From the NCBI GenBank assembly GCA_017304475.1, contig JAFKKV010000046.1, positions 1-49,311 of the forward strand: a DNA stretch of 49,311 nt. The letters are read 5' to 3'. The notes beneath the pieces were generated by a model that was not told the DNA's origin, did no database searches, and saw nothing but the letters and a program-made list of their open reading frames with translations. How positions within the stretch are numbered: the stretch's first letter is position 1; the number at the start of each line of letters is the position of its first letter. The stretch is from Hyphomicrobiales bacterium. Its GTDB lineage: Bacteria; Pseudomonadota; Alphaproteobacteria; Rhizobiales; Phreatobacteraceae. Both the position numbers and the translations under genes were made by a program. Below are positions 25,007 to 34,377 of this stretch, piece by piece.

Positions 25007-26397
25007 GCGTCGCGCCAGCGCAATTCGCCGGCGGCCGGGGCGATATCGGGATTGGCCGCGATCATCCGTTCCCAGACGCGCTGGGTGACAGCGTCGGCCT
25101 CGTCGAGCAGCGCGTCTTCGTCGATCGTCAGAACCTTGCGGTCACGCATCACGAATTCGCCGTCGACGATGACGGAATGGACGAGGCCGGGATGGCCGTA
25201 ATGGACGATGTTGGAGAGCAGGCGGATGATCGGCCGCATCGCCGGCGCCCGCAGGTCGATCAGGGTCAGGTCCGCTTTCAGGCCAGGCATGATCGCGCCG
25301 ATACGGTCGGCTGCGCCGATGCTGGCGGCGGCGTCGTGCGTGACCATGTCGAGCACCTGCTGAGGGGAGGGGGAGGTTCCGCCTTCCTCGTCGCGGCCGC
25401 GGCCGGTGCGGTGGGCGATCGCGGCGATGGCCATCGCCTGGAACATGTCCTCGCTCATATTGTCGGTGCCGATCGCGATCCGCGCGCCGGCATCCCGGAT
25501 CCAGCCGATCGGGACCTTGTGCAGGCCGCGGCGGCTCGAACTCGCCGGGCAATGGGCGAGCGTGACGCCGCGCTCGGCGAGAAGCGCGACGTCCTCGCGC
25601 GTGCAGAAGGTCCAATGTGCCGAGGTGAGATCGGGGCCGAGGAACCCTTCGCGATCGAGATAGCCGGCCGGTGTCAGATCATAACGCTCGCGGATCGATG
25701 CCACCTCCCCGGTGCTCTGGGCGAGGTGGCAGGTCCGCGTCAGTCTATATTTATCGGCCATCTCGCGCAGCCGGGCGAGCATCGCAGGCGAGCAGTTGTC
25801 CGGCGCGTGCGCGGCGACCTGGCAGTTGACCCGGCCGTTGCGCGCGCCGTGCCAGGTCTCGATCAGCCCTTGGGCACGGTCGAGAAAGGACTGTCCAAAG
25901 GCTTCGTCGACCGAATAGTCGCCGAAGCGGATCTTGCGGGTGTCGATGTCGGCACAGGATTCCGATAGCCGGAGCCTCAGGCCCGTGTCGGCCATCGCCC
26001 CGGCGTAAGTCGCGACATGGCGAAAAAGGTCGACTAGCGTGGTGGTGCCGCTGCGGATCGCTTCCAGGCAGCCCAGCGCGGCCATGACGCCGCGCTCATG
26101 GTCGCTCATCGTGTAGGAGATCGGCGACATGTAGCGGTAGATGATCTCGCCGTCCCAGTCCTCAACCGTGCCGCGCAGCGAAGTGAGAACGGTATGCGTA
26201 TGCGCATTGATCAATCCGGGCAGGATGGCGAGCCCCCGCCCGGACATGCGCGGCAGCGCCGGATAGGACCGTTCCAAATCCGCCGTCGTGCCGACCGCCA
26301 GGATGCGATCCCCACCGATCGCGACGGCACCGTTGTCGATGATCCGCCGCTGCGCATCGCAGGTGACGACCGCGGCATCGATGATCAGCAAATGCAT
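25003..26397 (-). CDS. Amidohydrolase of the AtzA/TrzN/cytosine-deaminase-like group
   Basis: A 464-aa metal-dependent amidohydrolase of the subgroup that deaminates or dechlorinates ring compounds. The first metal pair is in LINAHTHTVLTSLRG, a further His is in RTCHLAQSTGEVAS, another in LAHCPASSSRRGLH, and the catalytic Asp in IAIGTDNMSEDMFQA. A mononuclear site is suggested because no carbamylated lysine is evident. ATG at 26397 gives the typical start MHLLIIDAAVVTCDAQ; the longer open frame has no such start. It is the first gene of the operon. The upstream gap holds remains of a LysR regulator that may once have controlled it. Confidence 0.88.
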   Translation of the reverse strand: MHLLIIDAAVVTCDAQRRIIDNGAVAIGGDRILAVGTTADLERSYPALPRMSGRGLAILPGLINAHTHTVLTSLRGTVEDWDGEIIYRYMSPISYTMSDHERGVMAALGCLEAIRSGTTTLVDLFRHVATYAGAMADTGLRLRLSESCADIDTRKIRFGDYSVDEAFGQSFLDRAQGLIETWHGARNGRVNCQVAAHAPDNCSPAMLARLREMADKYRLTRTCHLAQSTGEVASIRERYDLTPAGYLDREGFLGPDLTSAHWTFCTREDVALLAERGVTLAHCPASSSRRGLHKVPIGWIRDAGARIAIGTDNMSEDMFQAMAIAAIAHRTGRGRDEEGGTSPSPQQVLDMVTHDAAASIGAADRIGAIMPGLKADLTLIDLRAPAMRPIIRLLSNIVHYGHPGLVHSVIVDGEFVMRDRKVLTIDEDALLDEADAVTQRVWERMIAANPDIAPAAGELRWRDA

Positions 26398-26544
26398 CGT
26401 TGGGTCCGCAGCGAGAAATTCGCCTTTGACCGTAAGACGGAACCTGCCGAGCCGGCAACGCCGGCACCTATGCTTTATCCGCGGGAACGATAACCTGAGC
26501 AAATAGTCTGGCGCACTCTGCCCGGGCGAGCTTGACGACCTTTC

Positions 26545-27010
26545 GTTAGCCTCCTGCCTGTCGTCGCGCAGGAAGGCTTCCGTGCCGCATGAGAGCGTGC
26601 GCTTCCCCGAACGCCAACGGAAGCCGCCCCGCCTCTGGCCGGCCTGGTCGGATGCGTCGCCAGCTGGAGATTGGCGGCGAAGAGCGGAGGCAATCGGTCG
26701 GCCCCGGCAATGCCCGTCCCCGCGGGCACGCACTCTGTATTGCAGTAGCGGGCCTCGATCGAGAATGCGCAGGGCTCACCGCCTTGTCGAAGGCCTGGTG
26801 CAACAGCCTTCCCATTCTGGCGCTTCGCCCCAGCGCTATGAACGGCACGCCGCGAAGTTCGGCCGGCTCGATATGCACCTTCAGCGGCAAAGGGTGGTCA
26901 ACTCGATCTGATGCAGGTTCATGCGCACAATCTGGGACCGCGTGGGTGCAGCACGCGCAAATACCAAGCGCTCCAAATCTTCGGCGCCGGGCTGAACGTC
27001 CAGCGGTGAC
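26545..27010 (-). pseudogene. Remains of a LysR-type regulator (effector domain)
   Basis: This stretch has no intact gene but the minus strand holds successive pieces of a LysR effector domain in three frames. GLSPLDVQPGAEDLERLVFA is followed by DHPLPLKVHIEPAELRGVPF with IALGRSARMGRLLHQAFD. A frame change gives AFSIEARYCNTECVPAGTGI with AGADRLPPLFAANLQLATHP, and another gives GTEAFLRDDRQEA. The order and spacing match the C-terminal half of the LysR protein at 32361-33260. The DNA-binding domain is missing. It lies between the divergent amidohydrolase and amino-acid transporter operons, where a regulator of both would sit. Confidence 0.75.
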
Positions 27011-27168
27011 AGGCCTTCCAATTTCCATCCTGCAGGCCGCCCCATGCAGTGCAGAAGGCGGTTCGAAGGCTATTTCTCTTCCGAATAGGCATCCCGAAAA
27101 CACGATAGCTCGCCCCATTGAACCCGCGGGGCTTTTGGGGAATTTTTGTCATGGGAGGGTCGTTATCG

Positions 27169-28005
27169 ATGATCGAAAATAAATACGACGTCACGAGACT
27201 CAGGGTTATGCAACGGCGTCATTATGGACGTATCGTTGCAGCCGCTTTCGTCATTATCGCTCTGGCATTTATTGTTCATGCATTCGCGGTTGGTCAGATC
27301 GAATGGGATTATGTTGGTGAGTTTCTAGCCGTTCCTGTTATTTTGCATGGCCTTGTGAATACCATTGTAATGGCATTCCTTGCCATGGCGCTCGGGATCA
27401 CGCTTGGTACGATATTCGCCGTCATGCGGCTGTCGAATAACCCGGTTCTTTCGACAGTCGCCGTCGGATATATCTGGTTTTTCCGCGCAGTTCCGGCTCT
27501 TCTTCAGCTTTTGATCTGGTTCAATCTCGCTCTCGTTTTCCCCACGATCGAGATTCCCGGGCTTTTCTCGATCAGAACAGTCGATGTGATGACACCGTTC
27601 GTCGCGGCTTTGCTGGGCCTTGGGATTCAGCAGGGTGCCTTCACGGCCGAAGTCATCCGCGCCGGACTGCTCTCCGTCGACAAAGGGCAGTTCGAGGCGG
27701 CGAAGACAATCGGCATGCCAAACCTTCAAATGCTTCGGTACATCGTCATGCCCCAGGCAATGCGCGTGATAATTCCGCCGGTCGGCAATGAATTAATCGG
27801 CATGGTGAAGCTTACATCTCTGGCGAGCGTCATCCAGTACGCCGATATTCTCCATGGCGCCCAGAACATCTACTACGCCAATTCCAGGGTCATCGAACTT
27901 CTTATGGTTGCAACGCTCTGGTACATCCTGATCGTGACGATCCTCAGCCTCATTCAAATAAAAATCGAAGGCATTTACGCCCGCGGCGTGACCTTCAAGG
28001 CGTGA
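27169..28005 (+). CDS. Polar amino-acid ABC transporter permease (HisM/GlnP type)
   Basis: A 278-aa inner-membrane permease of the polar amino-acid family. The first membrane helix is RIVAAAFVIIALAFIVHAFA. The family block PVILHGLVNTIVMAFLAMAL precedes further helices, and the coupling loop is KGQFEAAKTIGMPNLQMLRY. ATG at 27169 was chosen because GGGAGG lies 10 nt before it; longer frames begin at a TTG or at the ATG inside that ribosome site. The single permease gene suggests a homodimeric pore. The ATPase gene follows at once. Confidence 0.9.
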   Translation: MIENKYDVTRLRVMQRRHYGRIVAAAFVIIALAFIVHAFAVGQIEWDYVGEFLAVPVILHGLVNTIVMAFLAMALGITLGTIFAVMRLSNNPVLSTVAVGYIWFFRAVPALLQLLIWFNLALVFPTIEIPGLFSIRTVDVMTPFVAALLGLGIQQGAFTAEVIRAGLLSVDKGQFEAAKTIGMPNLQMLRYIVMPQAMRVIIPPVGNELIGMVKLTSLASVIQYADILHGAQNIYYANSRVIELLMVATLWYILIVTILSLIQIKIEGIYARGVTFKA

Positions 28006-28013
28006 GGAAAATC

Positions 28014-28811
28014 ATGAAACTGGACAGTCATAATTGCCATTCGGGCCAACCCTCTCCGCTTGTCGTCGCGGCTTCGGTCGCCAAGAATTTCGGCTCGGTC
28101 GAGGTTCTGAAGGGCGTCGACCTGACGGTAAAGAAGGGCGAGGTCGTCTGCATCATCGGGCCGTCAGGCTCCGGCAAGAGCACCTTCCTGCGCTGCATCA
28201 ATCATCTGGAGCGCGTCGACGGTGGCGCGATCTGGGTCGATGACGAGCTGATCGGATACAGTCGGCGCGGGGACGAGCTCTACGAACTGAGCGACGCCGA
28301 AGCCTGCCGGCAGAGGCGCTCGATCGGCATGGTCTTCCAGAAATTCAACCTGTTTCCGCATCTGACGGCGCTCGAGAATATCACGGAAGGCCCGATCAAG
28401 GTGCTCGGCGTCAAGGTCGCCGACGCCAACGCGGAAGCCATGGACCTGCTCGCCCGCATTGGCCTTGCAGACAAGCGTGACGCCTTCCCGGCCCAGCTCT
28501 CGGGCGGTCAGCAGCAACGGATCGCGATCGCAAGGTCGCTGGCGATGCGACCGAAGCTGCTGCTCTTCGATGAGCCGACCTCGGCGCTGGATCCCGAGCT
28601 GGTCGGCGAAGTACTCAATGTGATGCGCGATCTGGCGGTCAACGGAATGACCATGATCGTCGTGACCCACGAACTCGGCTTCGCCCGGGATGTCGCGCAT
28701 CGCGTTGCCTTCATGGACCAGGGCAAGATCATTGAAATCGGCGCGCCGAAAGACATCCTCGAGGCGCCGTCCAGCAAGCGCACCAAAGAGTTCATCTCAG
28801 CCATCAGGTAA
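28014..28811 (+). CDS. Polar amino-acid ABC transporter ATPase
   Basis: A 265-aa ATPase of the GlnQ/HisP type. Walker A is IIGPSGSGKSTFLRCINHLE, the Q-loop is GMVFQKFNLFPHLTALENIT, the signature LSGGQQQRIAIARSLAM, Walker B LLLFDEPTSALDPELVGEV and the switch His in IVVTHELGFARDVAHRV. ATG at 28014 follows GAGGA; a GTG at 28002 overlapping the permease stop is an alternative start. It shares an operon with the permease and the binding protein. Confidence 0.92.
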   Translation: MKLDSHNCHSGQPSPLVVAASVAKNFGSVEVLKGVDLTVKKGEVVCIIGPSGSGKSTFLRCINHLERVDGGAIWVDDELIGYSRRGDELYELSDAEACRQRRSIGMVFQKFNLFPHLTALENITEGPIKVLGVKVADANAEAMDLLARIGLADKRDAFPAQLSGGQQQRIAIARSLAMRPKLLLFDEPTSALDPELVGEVLNVMRDLAVNGMTMIVVTHELGFARDVAHRVAFMDQGKIIEIGAPKDILEAPSSKRTKEFISAIR

Positions 28812-28848
28812 ATCTCTTACAATTTCACCAATTCTGAGGATTCATACG

Positions 28849-29691
28849 ATGCTTGGATTTAAGGCCGTAAATATTCTGGGCGGTATGGCGATGTTCTGCT
28901 CGCTGGCTGCCGCACAAGACTTGCCCGAGAACATCAAGAAGGCAGGCTCGCTTGTGATCGCGAATATGCCCAATTACCCGCCGCTCGAGTTCAAGGACCC
29001 GAGGACCTCGACCCTGCAGGGTCTCGACATCGACCTGGGCAACGCCATTGCCGGCAAGCTCGGCATCAGGATCAGGTGGTCCGAGATGAGCTTCGAGCAG
29101 GTCGTTCCCGCCATCTCCACCGGGCGGGTCGATCTCGTTCTCAGCGGCATGTCGGACCTCCCCTCCCGCCGCGACACCATGGTGTTCGTCGACTGCATGG
29201 TCTCTGGTGCCCAGTTCTATACCAACCACGATCGCGCCAGCCAGTTCAGCAAGGCGACCGATCTGTGCGGCCAGAAGGTCGGCGCCAGCAGGCGCTCGGC
29301 CTTCCCCGCCGAAATCGACAGATGGAGCAAGGTGCACTGCGAGGCCCAGGGCAGGCCGGCCATCGAAGTCATCGGCACCGAAGGCTCGGTCGATGCCCGT
29401 ACGCAGCTCAAGCAGAGGCGCATCGCAGCCGCGCTGCAAGGCGCCGAGACGCTGCCTTATCTGATGCAGATGGAGCCCAACACCTACGCCCTCGTCGGCG
29501 CGCCGATCACCTCGGTCTATCAGGGCATCGGTCTTGCCAAGGACAATGTCGCGTTGCGCGACGCGATAGCCGGAGCCCTGAAGCAGTTGATGGAGGAGGG
29601 TACCTACCAATCCATCATGGCCAAATGGAACCTGGGGAACATGGCCGTCGACCGGGTCATGATCAACAGCGAGGCGAGAGCCACAAACTGA
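28849..29691 (+). CDS. Polar amino-acid ABC transporter binding protein (SBP family 3)
   Basis: A 280-aa periplasmic binding protein. A signal peptide runs to about residue 23 (MLGFKAVNILGGMAMFCSLA, then AA). The mature start GSLVIANMPNYPPLEFKDP and the block LQGLDIDLGNAIAGKLGIRI are the family-3 lobe-1 pattern, and GRVDLVLSGMSDLPSRRDTM is the switch region. GAGGA lies 8 nt before the ATG; the longer open frame overlaps the ATPase gene. The ligand is probably an amino acid or a ureido/guanidino derivative, judged by neighbours. Confidence 0.9.
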   Translation: MLGFKAVNILGGMAMFCSLAAAQDLPENIKKAGSLVIANMPNYPPLEFKDPRTSTLQGLDIDLGNAIAGKLGIRIRWSEMSFEQVVPAISTGRVDLVLSGMSDLPSRRDTMVFVDCMVSGAQFYTNHDRASQFSKATDLCGQKVGASRRSAFPAEIDRWSKVHCEAQGRPAIEVIGTEGSVDARTQLKQRRIAAALQGAETLPYLMQMEPNTYALVGAPITSVYQGIGLAKDNVALRDAIAGALKQLMEEGTYQSIMAKWNLGNMAVDRVMINSEARATN

Positions 29692-29888
29692 TCAAGCGGT
29701 TTCTTGGCGCCGCGGCGGTGCAAATCTCGGAGAGTTACACCGTCGCAGCAACGTGAACCCTTCGCCGGGCGTCAAGGCGCGCGACAGGATGTTCGCAAAA
29801 CCGTGCTTCGTCACCGACACCAGCCAGGCATTTGACCGCCCGGCCATGCTTATGTTTGCCCCGATTTCCCCATCACGCAGGTGAGCCT

Positions 29889-30761
29889 ATGATTCCCGAC
29901 ATCCCGACCAAGCCCGCCAATGCCTCTGGACCCGCTCCGGACTTCCCCTGGCCCAACAATGCCAAATGCGCCGCGTTCCCGGGCTTCGACGTCGATGCGG
30001 AAACCGCATGGCTGGAGAAGGATCCCACGCATGTCGACCGCCTGGTGACCTTGTCCTTCGGCGGCTACGAAGCGCGGGTCGGCGTGCCCAAGCTCCTCGA
30101 GCACCTGCGTGCGATCAATGTGAAGTCGACTTTCTTCATCCCGGGCTGGGTGATCGAGACCTATACGAAAATGTGCGAGGACATCGTCCGCGATGGTCAT
30201 GAGGTTGCCCATCACGGCTATCTGCACAAGCGCCCGGATCCGACCAGCTTCGATGTCGACGTCGAGGAATTCGACCGCGCCATGGACAGCTTCAAGCGCC
30301 ATCTCGGCGTCAAGCCGGTCGGCTACCGCGCCCCTTCGGGCGAAAACTATGATCGGCTGATGAAGCACATCCGGGACCAGGGCATTTTGTACCTGTCCTC
30401 CCTCCGCGACGATATCCGCCCCTACCGCCATGTCATGCAGGATGGCTCGGCCGGCCCGATCGAGCTCCCCATCAACGCCTCCTTCGATGACTGGCTCTAC
30501 GGCCTCAGCAACCGCATCAGCCCGCGCCCGATGTTCCCCAAGGAGCATGTCCTCTCGATCTGGAACGACGAGCTCGATCAGACACGCGAATGGGGCGGGC
30601 TGGTCTCGATGGTCATGCATCCGCAGGTATCCGGCCGCCCGATGCGGTTCGGCATTTTCCGGGATTTCATGGCGCGGGCCCAGTCCTATGGTGACGTCTG
30701 GATTGCGACCGGCGAGCAGATCGCCCGCCATTTCATCCAGCAGGAACAGAAGCGCGGCTGA
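29889..30761 (+). CDS. Polysaccharide-deacetylase-fold hydrolase (PuuE/allantoinase-like)
   Basis: A 290-aa NodB-homology-domain protein. The family's Asp-x-Asp region appears as AAFPGFDVDAETAW, the zinc His pair as GHEVAHHGYLHKRP, and the Arg-Ala-Pro motif as PVGYRAPSGENYD; MVMHPQVSGRP carries the final His. Members of this subgroup include PuuE-type allantoinases and imidases that act on cyclic ureides, not sugars, and that fits the setting better than cell-wall deacetylation. No signal peptide is seen. ATG at 29889 has AGGTGAG before it. It lies between the transporter and a second amidohydrolase on the same strand. Confidence 0.85.
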   Translation: MIPDIPTKPANASGPAPDFPWPNNAKCAAFPGFDVDAETAWLEKDPTHVDRLVTLSFGGYEARVGVPKLLEHLRAINVKSTFFIPGWVIETYTKMCEDIVRDGHEVAHHGYLHKRPDPTSFDVDVEEFDRAMDSFKRHLGVKPVGYRAPSGENYDRLMKHIRDQGILYLSSLRDDIRPYRHVMQDGSAGPIELPINASFDDWLYGLSNRISPRPMFPKEHVLSIWNDELDQTREWGGLVSMVMHPQVSGRPMRFGIFRDFMARAQSYGDVWIATGEQIARHFIQQEQKRG

Positions 30762-30807
30762 TCACGGTCGTACGTCCTTGAAATCTCAGGCATCGGAATA
30801 GGATACC

Positions 30808-32238
30808 ATGTTAACACGCATTTCTGACGCCGATGTCGTGATCGCCTACAAGGCCGACATCGACGATCATGTCTATCTCAGGAACACGGACGTCGTGTTC
30901 GATCACGCGGGCATTCGTCACATCGGGCCCGGCTTTTCCGAGCCGGTCGACAAGACCATCTCCGGCAAGGGGTTGATGGTCATGCCGGGCCTGGTGGACG
31001 TGCACTCCCACCCGTCCACCGAGCCCGGCAACAAGGGCCTGACGGACGAGGTGGGCAGCCGGCGGATCTACAATTCGACGCTGTACGAGTTTCTCTGGCT
31101 GTACCGCGCGGATGCCAACGGCATCCCGCACCTCAATCACGTCGCTTGGTCGGAACTGCTGATGTCGGGCGTCACGACGCTGGCGGATTTGTCCGTGCCG
31201 TCGCCGGGCTGGATCGAGAGGGCTGTCGCCTCGGGTCTGCGCATGGTTCTGGCGCCGCTGTTCCGCAATGGCCGCTGGTTCACCCGCAACGGCTATCTCG
31301 TCGAGTACGAGCTCGACGATGCCGCGGGCGAGCGGGCGATGGACGAGGCGCTCGCGGTCGTCGACGAGGCCTGCGCCCATCCCTCAGGGCGTCTCTCCGG
31401 AATGGTTTCGCCGGCACAGATCGATACCTGCACGGGCGACCTGATCCGGAAGGCTGTCGACGCGGCGGCGCGGCGGAACCTGCCGATTCAGATTCATGCC
31501 GCCCAGTCGATCGCGGAATTTCACGAGATGGTCCGCCGCACGGGCATGACAGCGGTCGAGTGGCTCGACTCGCTCGGCTATCTCGGCCCCAATGCGTCGA
31601 TCGGGCATGCGATTTTCCTTGATCATCATCCTTGGGTGCGCTGGCCGACCAGGACCGATCTCGGGCGCCTGGCCGAGACCGGCACCTCGGTGGCTCACTG
31701 CCCGACCGTCTTTGCCCGGCGCGGTGTGACCTTGCGCCATCTCGGTGAATATCTGAAGGCCGGCGTCAATGTCGGTATCGGCACCGATACATTCCCCCAC
31801 AACATGCTCGAGGAGATGCGGCTGGCTGGCCTGATCGCTCGGGTAACGGCCGAAACACACGAAGCGGTCACGACCGGGCAGGTCTTCCGCTGCGCTACCC
31901 TGGGAGGCGCCAAGCTGCTCGGCCGCGGCGATATCGGCCGCATCGCCGTGGGCGCGCAGTCGGATATCGTCCTGGTCGATCTTGCCCATCCGATGATGCG
32001 GCCAGCCCGCGATCCGCTGAAGAGCCTGGTCAACGCTGCGGCCGACCGTGCCGTGCGCCATGTCTTCGTCGCCGGCCGCCAGGTCATCCAGGATGGCAAG
32101 GTTCTGACCATGGACTATGAGGCGGCTTCGGCCGGCATGGAGGAAAGCCAGCGCCGCGCCCTGGCCAGCGCCTCGAAGTTCGATTGGGCCGGCCGCTCGG
32201 TCGACGAACTGTCGCCGCCCAGCCTGCGTTGGGAGTAG
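30808..32238 (+). CDS. Amidohydrolase family protein (second copy of the AtzA-like group)
   Basis: A 476-aa amidohydrolase. Metal ligands appear in LVDVHSHPSTEPGNK (His-x-His), LPIQIHAAQSIAEFHE, IGHAIFLDHHPWVR and VGIGTDTFPHNMLEEMRLAG (Asp). It resembles the amidohydrolase at 25003-26397 in layout but is clearly divergent, for example in having a long segment before the second metal region. It ends the plus-strand operon that starts with the amino-acid transporter. Its substrate may be the product of the preceding NodB-fold enzyme. Convergent with the first LysR gene. Confidence 0.86.
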   Translation: MLTRISDADVVIAYKADIDDHVYLRNTDVVFDHAGIRHIGPGFSEPVDKTISGKGLMVMPGLVDVHSHPSTEPGNKGLTDEVGSRRIYNSTLYEFLWLYRADANGIPHLNHVAWSELLMSGVTTLADLSVPSPGWIERAVASGLRMVLAPLFRNGRWFTRNGYLVEYELDDAAGERAMDEALAVVDEACAHPSGRLSGMVSPAQIDTCTGDLIRKAVDAAARRNLPIQIHAAQSIAEFHEMVRRTGMTAVEWLDSLGYLGPNASIGHAIFLDHHPWVRWPTRTDLGRLAETGTSVAHCPTVFARRGVTLRHLGEYLKAGVNVGIGTDTFPHNMLEEMRLAGLIARVTAETHEAVTTGQVFRCATLGGAKLLGRGDIGRIAVGAQSDIVLVDLAHPMMRPARDPLKSLVNAAADRAVRHVFVAGRQVIQDGKVLTMDYEAASAGMEESQRRALASASKFDWAGRSVDELSPPSLRWE

Positions 32239-32360
32239 GCGCCGGCCGGTAACAAGAGGCAGGTCATTCCCGGGCAAGCGGCGTGAACTGCGCCGCTACG
32301 CCTGGGACGGCCAGCAGCTCTCCAGGACAAGGCGAACAGCTTTGGGATCCGCGTCCCGCT

Positions 32361-33260
32361 CTATCCCAGCGCTCCGCCGATCTTGCTGGCGATCGACCGC
32401 ACATCCTTCAGGAACATCGCCGCCATCCGCGACAGGGGGCGGTTGCGGGATTGCATCACAAAAGCCGAGATCGGTGTCACCGGCTCGAAGGGTCTGACCT
32501 CCAGATTCTTGTATCCACCAAGATAGGCTGAAAGCTGGTCGACGATGGCCACCCCAACGCCGATCTCGGCAATTGAACAGGCGGTATTGGAGTATCGGAC
32601 CTCTATAGCGAAATTGAATTCTTCGTCGACGGATTTGAACGCTTCTCGGACCGCGAACCCAAGCCTGTTGGCGCGACCAAGACTTATGAGTGGGTAGGGA
32701 CGTAGATCGGCAGGCGTAACCGTCGCCTTCTTCTCCAAGGGCAAGCCTTTGCGAAACACGCAGACCAAAGGCTTTGAAAAGAATACCTCCGAAATCAAGC
32801 TCTCGTGGTCTGCCGCGCCCAGGCCAAACCCGAGTTCGGAGATGCCCTTTTCGATATTATCCGCAATCGTCCCGATGCTCATGACATCCAGCATGACGCG
32901 AACCTTCGAATTTCGACGCCTGAATTGCTGCAAGGCTTGCGGTATGACGCTCTGCGCCAGCGGCGGCGTCGCGACAATGCGGATGAGCCCGGCTCGATTC
33001 TCCTTCAAGTCACCGATCTTCACTTCCAATGCCTCGTGCAGTGAGAAGATCGAGTCAGATTCGTGATGGATGACGCGTGCTGCGTCCGTCGGGAAAAGGC
33101 GGTTGTTCACGCGGTCGAACAGCGGGAATCCGAGCTGCGACTCCAGATTCTTGAGCGCATTGCTGACTGACGGCTGCGAAAGGCCGAGTTCACGAGCCGC
33201 GCCAACCGTTGTTTCGCAGCGCATGATGGCGCGCAGCAGCTCCAGCTGTCGTAAATTCAT
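32361..33260 (-). CDS. LysR-type transcriptional regulator
   Basis: A 299-aa LysR regulator. The N-terminal winged helix is MNLRQLELLRAIMRCETTVG with AARELGLSQPSVSNALKNLE (recognition helix). The effector-binding domain spans about residues 90-295 and includes FAIEVRYSNTACSIAEIGVG. It is related to the decayed regulator at 26.5-27.0 kb. It is convergent with the amidohydrolase operon and lies 39 bp downstream of the second LysR gene on the same strand. Target and inducer are unknown; the surrounding catabolic genes are likely targets. Confidence 0.92.
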   Translation of the reverse strand: MNLRQLELLRAIMRCETTVGAARELGLSQPSVSNALKNLESQLGFPLFDRVNNRLFPTDAARVIHHESDSIFSLHEALEVKIGDLKENRAGLIRIVATPPLAQSVIPQALQQFRRRNSKVRVMLDVMSIGTIADNIEKGISELGFGLGAADHESLISEVFFSKPLVCVFRKGLPLEKKATVTPADLRPYPLISLGRANRLGFAVREAFKSVDEEFNFAIEVRYSNTACSIAEIGVGVAIVDQLSAYLGGYKNLEVRPFEPVTPISAFVMQSRNRPLSRMAAMFLKDVRSIASKIGGALG

Positions 33261-33299
33261 GGCAGAAGGAGGTAATTTACCGGCAAGAGCTGGTCAACT

Positions 33300-34232
33300 T
33301 CAATGTCCGTCCAGATGCGCCGGCCCCATTGAGGCGTCTCGACAAGGGAGCCCTGCGAGCTCCCGGATTGCCACCGCCAACTCCTCGACGCGGCGCCGGG
33401 TTATGGCCACCACGACATTCAGCGGGACCGGCGGGCCGGCGGACGCGAATGGTGTTAGCCGTCCATCCGCCAGCGCAGCACCAGCGAGGCGCATAGGCAG
33501 CCATGCCACGCCGTGGCCGGACAGAGCCAGGTCGAGAAGGCCGTAGCTGAACGAGGACACGCACCGGATTTCGACCTCCCTGGCTTCCATCAGTGCGGGG
33601 AGCGCTGACCGCCAGATCAGATCGCCGAAGAAGCCTTCGCGCGGATAGATGAGAATTGGAGTCGATACCCTCGCGCCGCGCTCCGTCAAGCGGGCTTGCA
33701 GTTGAGGCGTGCAGACTGCGAGCAACTGATCGCTGCCGACTGTGAGCGTCTTGGCGATTGCCTGCGGCAGGCTGGGCGGAACTCCGATCCTCTCGTAACA
33801 AAACAGGAGATCTGCATCTCCGGAGATCATCTTAGCGAGGCAATCCTCCCGATCCCCGGTCCAGATCCGATAGGTTGCATTGATCGAGACCCCCTGGTGG
33901 CGTTCGAGCAGTTCGAGCAGCGGCTCGGCGCTCAGGCTGTGCTGGGACGCGATCGTCAGGTGGCTCTGGCCGTTCGCCTGGGAGCGGCTTGCCGCACGAA
34001 ACTCGTAGACGCTGGCGACCAGCGCGCGCGTGAGCGTTTCCTGATCCCGGCCGACAGCTGTCAGCGTGACCGGCTTTCGGCTGCGGTCGACGAGTGCGAC
34101 GCCGAGCCACTCCTCCAGCGCCTGGATGCGACGCGAAAACGCCGGCTGGCTGACGTTTCGCTTGGCCGCCGCCGCCGTCAGGGTCTTGGCCGAATAGAGT
34201 GCGACCATGTCTTCAAGCCATTCGAGCTTCAT
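33300..34232 (-). CDS. LysR-type transcriptional regulator, divergent from the PLP lyase
   Basis: A 310-aa LysR regulator with the DNA-binding start MKLEWLEDMVALYSAKTLTA and AAAKRNVSQPAFSRRIQALE (recognition helix). The effector domain contains QSHLTIASQHSLSAEPLLEL and HGVAWLPMRLAGAALADGRL. It is divergent from the D-cysteine desulfhydrase-like gene with a near-palindrome in the gap, the standard arrangement for a LysR protein controlling its neighbour. It differs much from the LysR gene at 32361. Confidence 0.92.
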   Translation of the reverse strand: MKLEWLEDMVALYSAKTLTAAAAKRNVSQPAFSRRIQALEEWLGVALVDRSRKPVTLTAVGRDQETLTRALVASVYEFRAASRSQANGQSHLTIASQHSLSAEPLLELLERHQGVSINATYRIWTGDREDCLAKMISGDADLLFCYERIGVPPSLPQAIAKTLTVGSDQLLAVCTPQLQARLTERGARVSTPILIYPREGFFGDLIWRSALPALMEAREVEIRCVSSFSYGLLDLALSGHGVAWLPMRLAGAALADGRLTPFASAGPPVPLNVVVAITRRRVEELAVAIRELAGLPCRDASMGPAHLDGH

Positions 34233-34234
34233 GC

Positions 34235-34261
34235 CTTATTATGCAGAAATCACATGGTAAG
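34235..34261. promoter_or_regulatory. Imperfect palindrome, candidate LysR binding site
   Basis: CTTATTATG (34235-34243) faces CATGGTAAG (34253-34261); 7 of 9 positions pair, with a 9-bp centre. It sits directly upstream of the LysR start at 34232 and about 120 bp before the PLP lyase start. Position and symmetry suit LysR autoregulation and activation of the divergent gene. Confidence 0.5.
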
Positions 34262-34377
34262 CAAAGAGAATACTGTTGGACCGGCTGGAAGTCACGGCCC
34301 TAACATGAGGTCTGACACATAATGTGACGAACGGCGTCGCATTGCCCGAGCTGCCCTGGGCGGCGTTAGGAGATACC

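Noticed and set aside
26880..26935. Apparent LysR start MNLHQIEL on the minus strand
   Set aside because: It is out of frame with the effector-domain pieces and falls inside that domain by position, so the resemblance to a LysR N-terminus is chance.
26589..27182. 197-aa plus-strand and 190-aa minus-strand open frames
   Set aside because: Neither is a whole protein. The minus strand holds LysR pieces in three different frames, so it is listed as a pseudogene.
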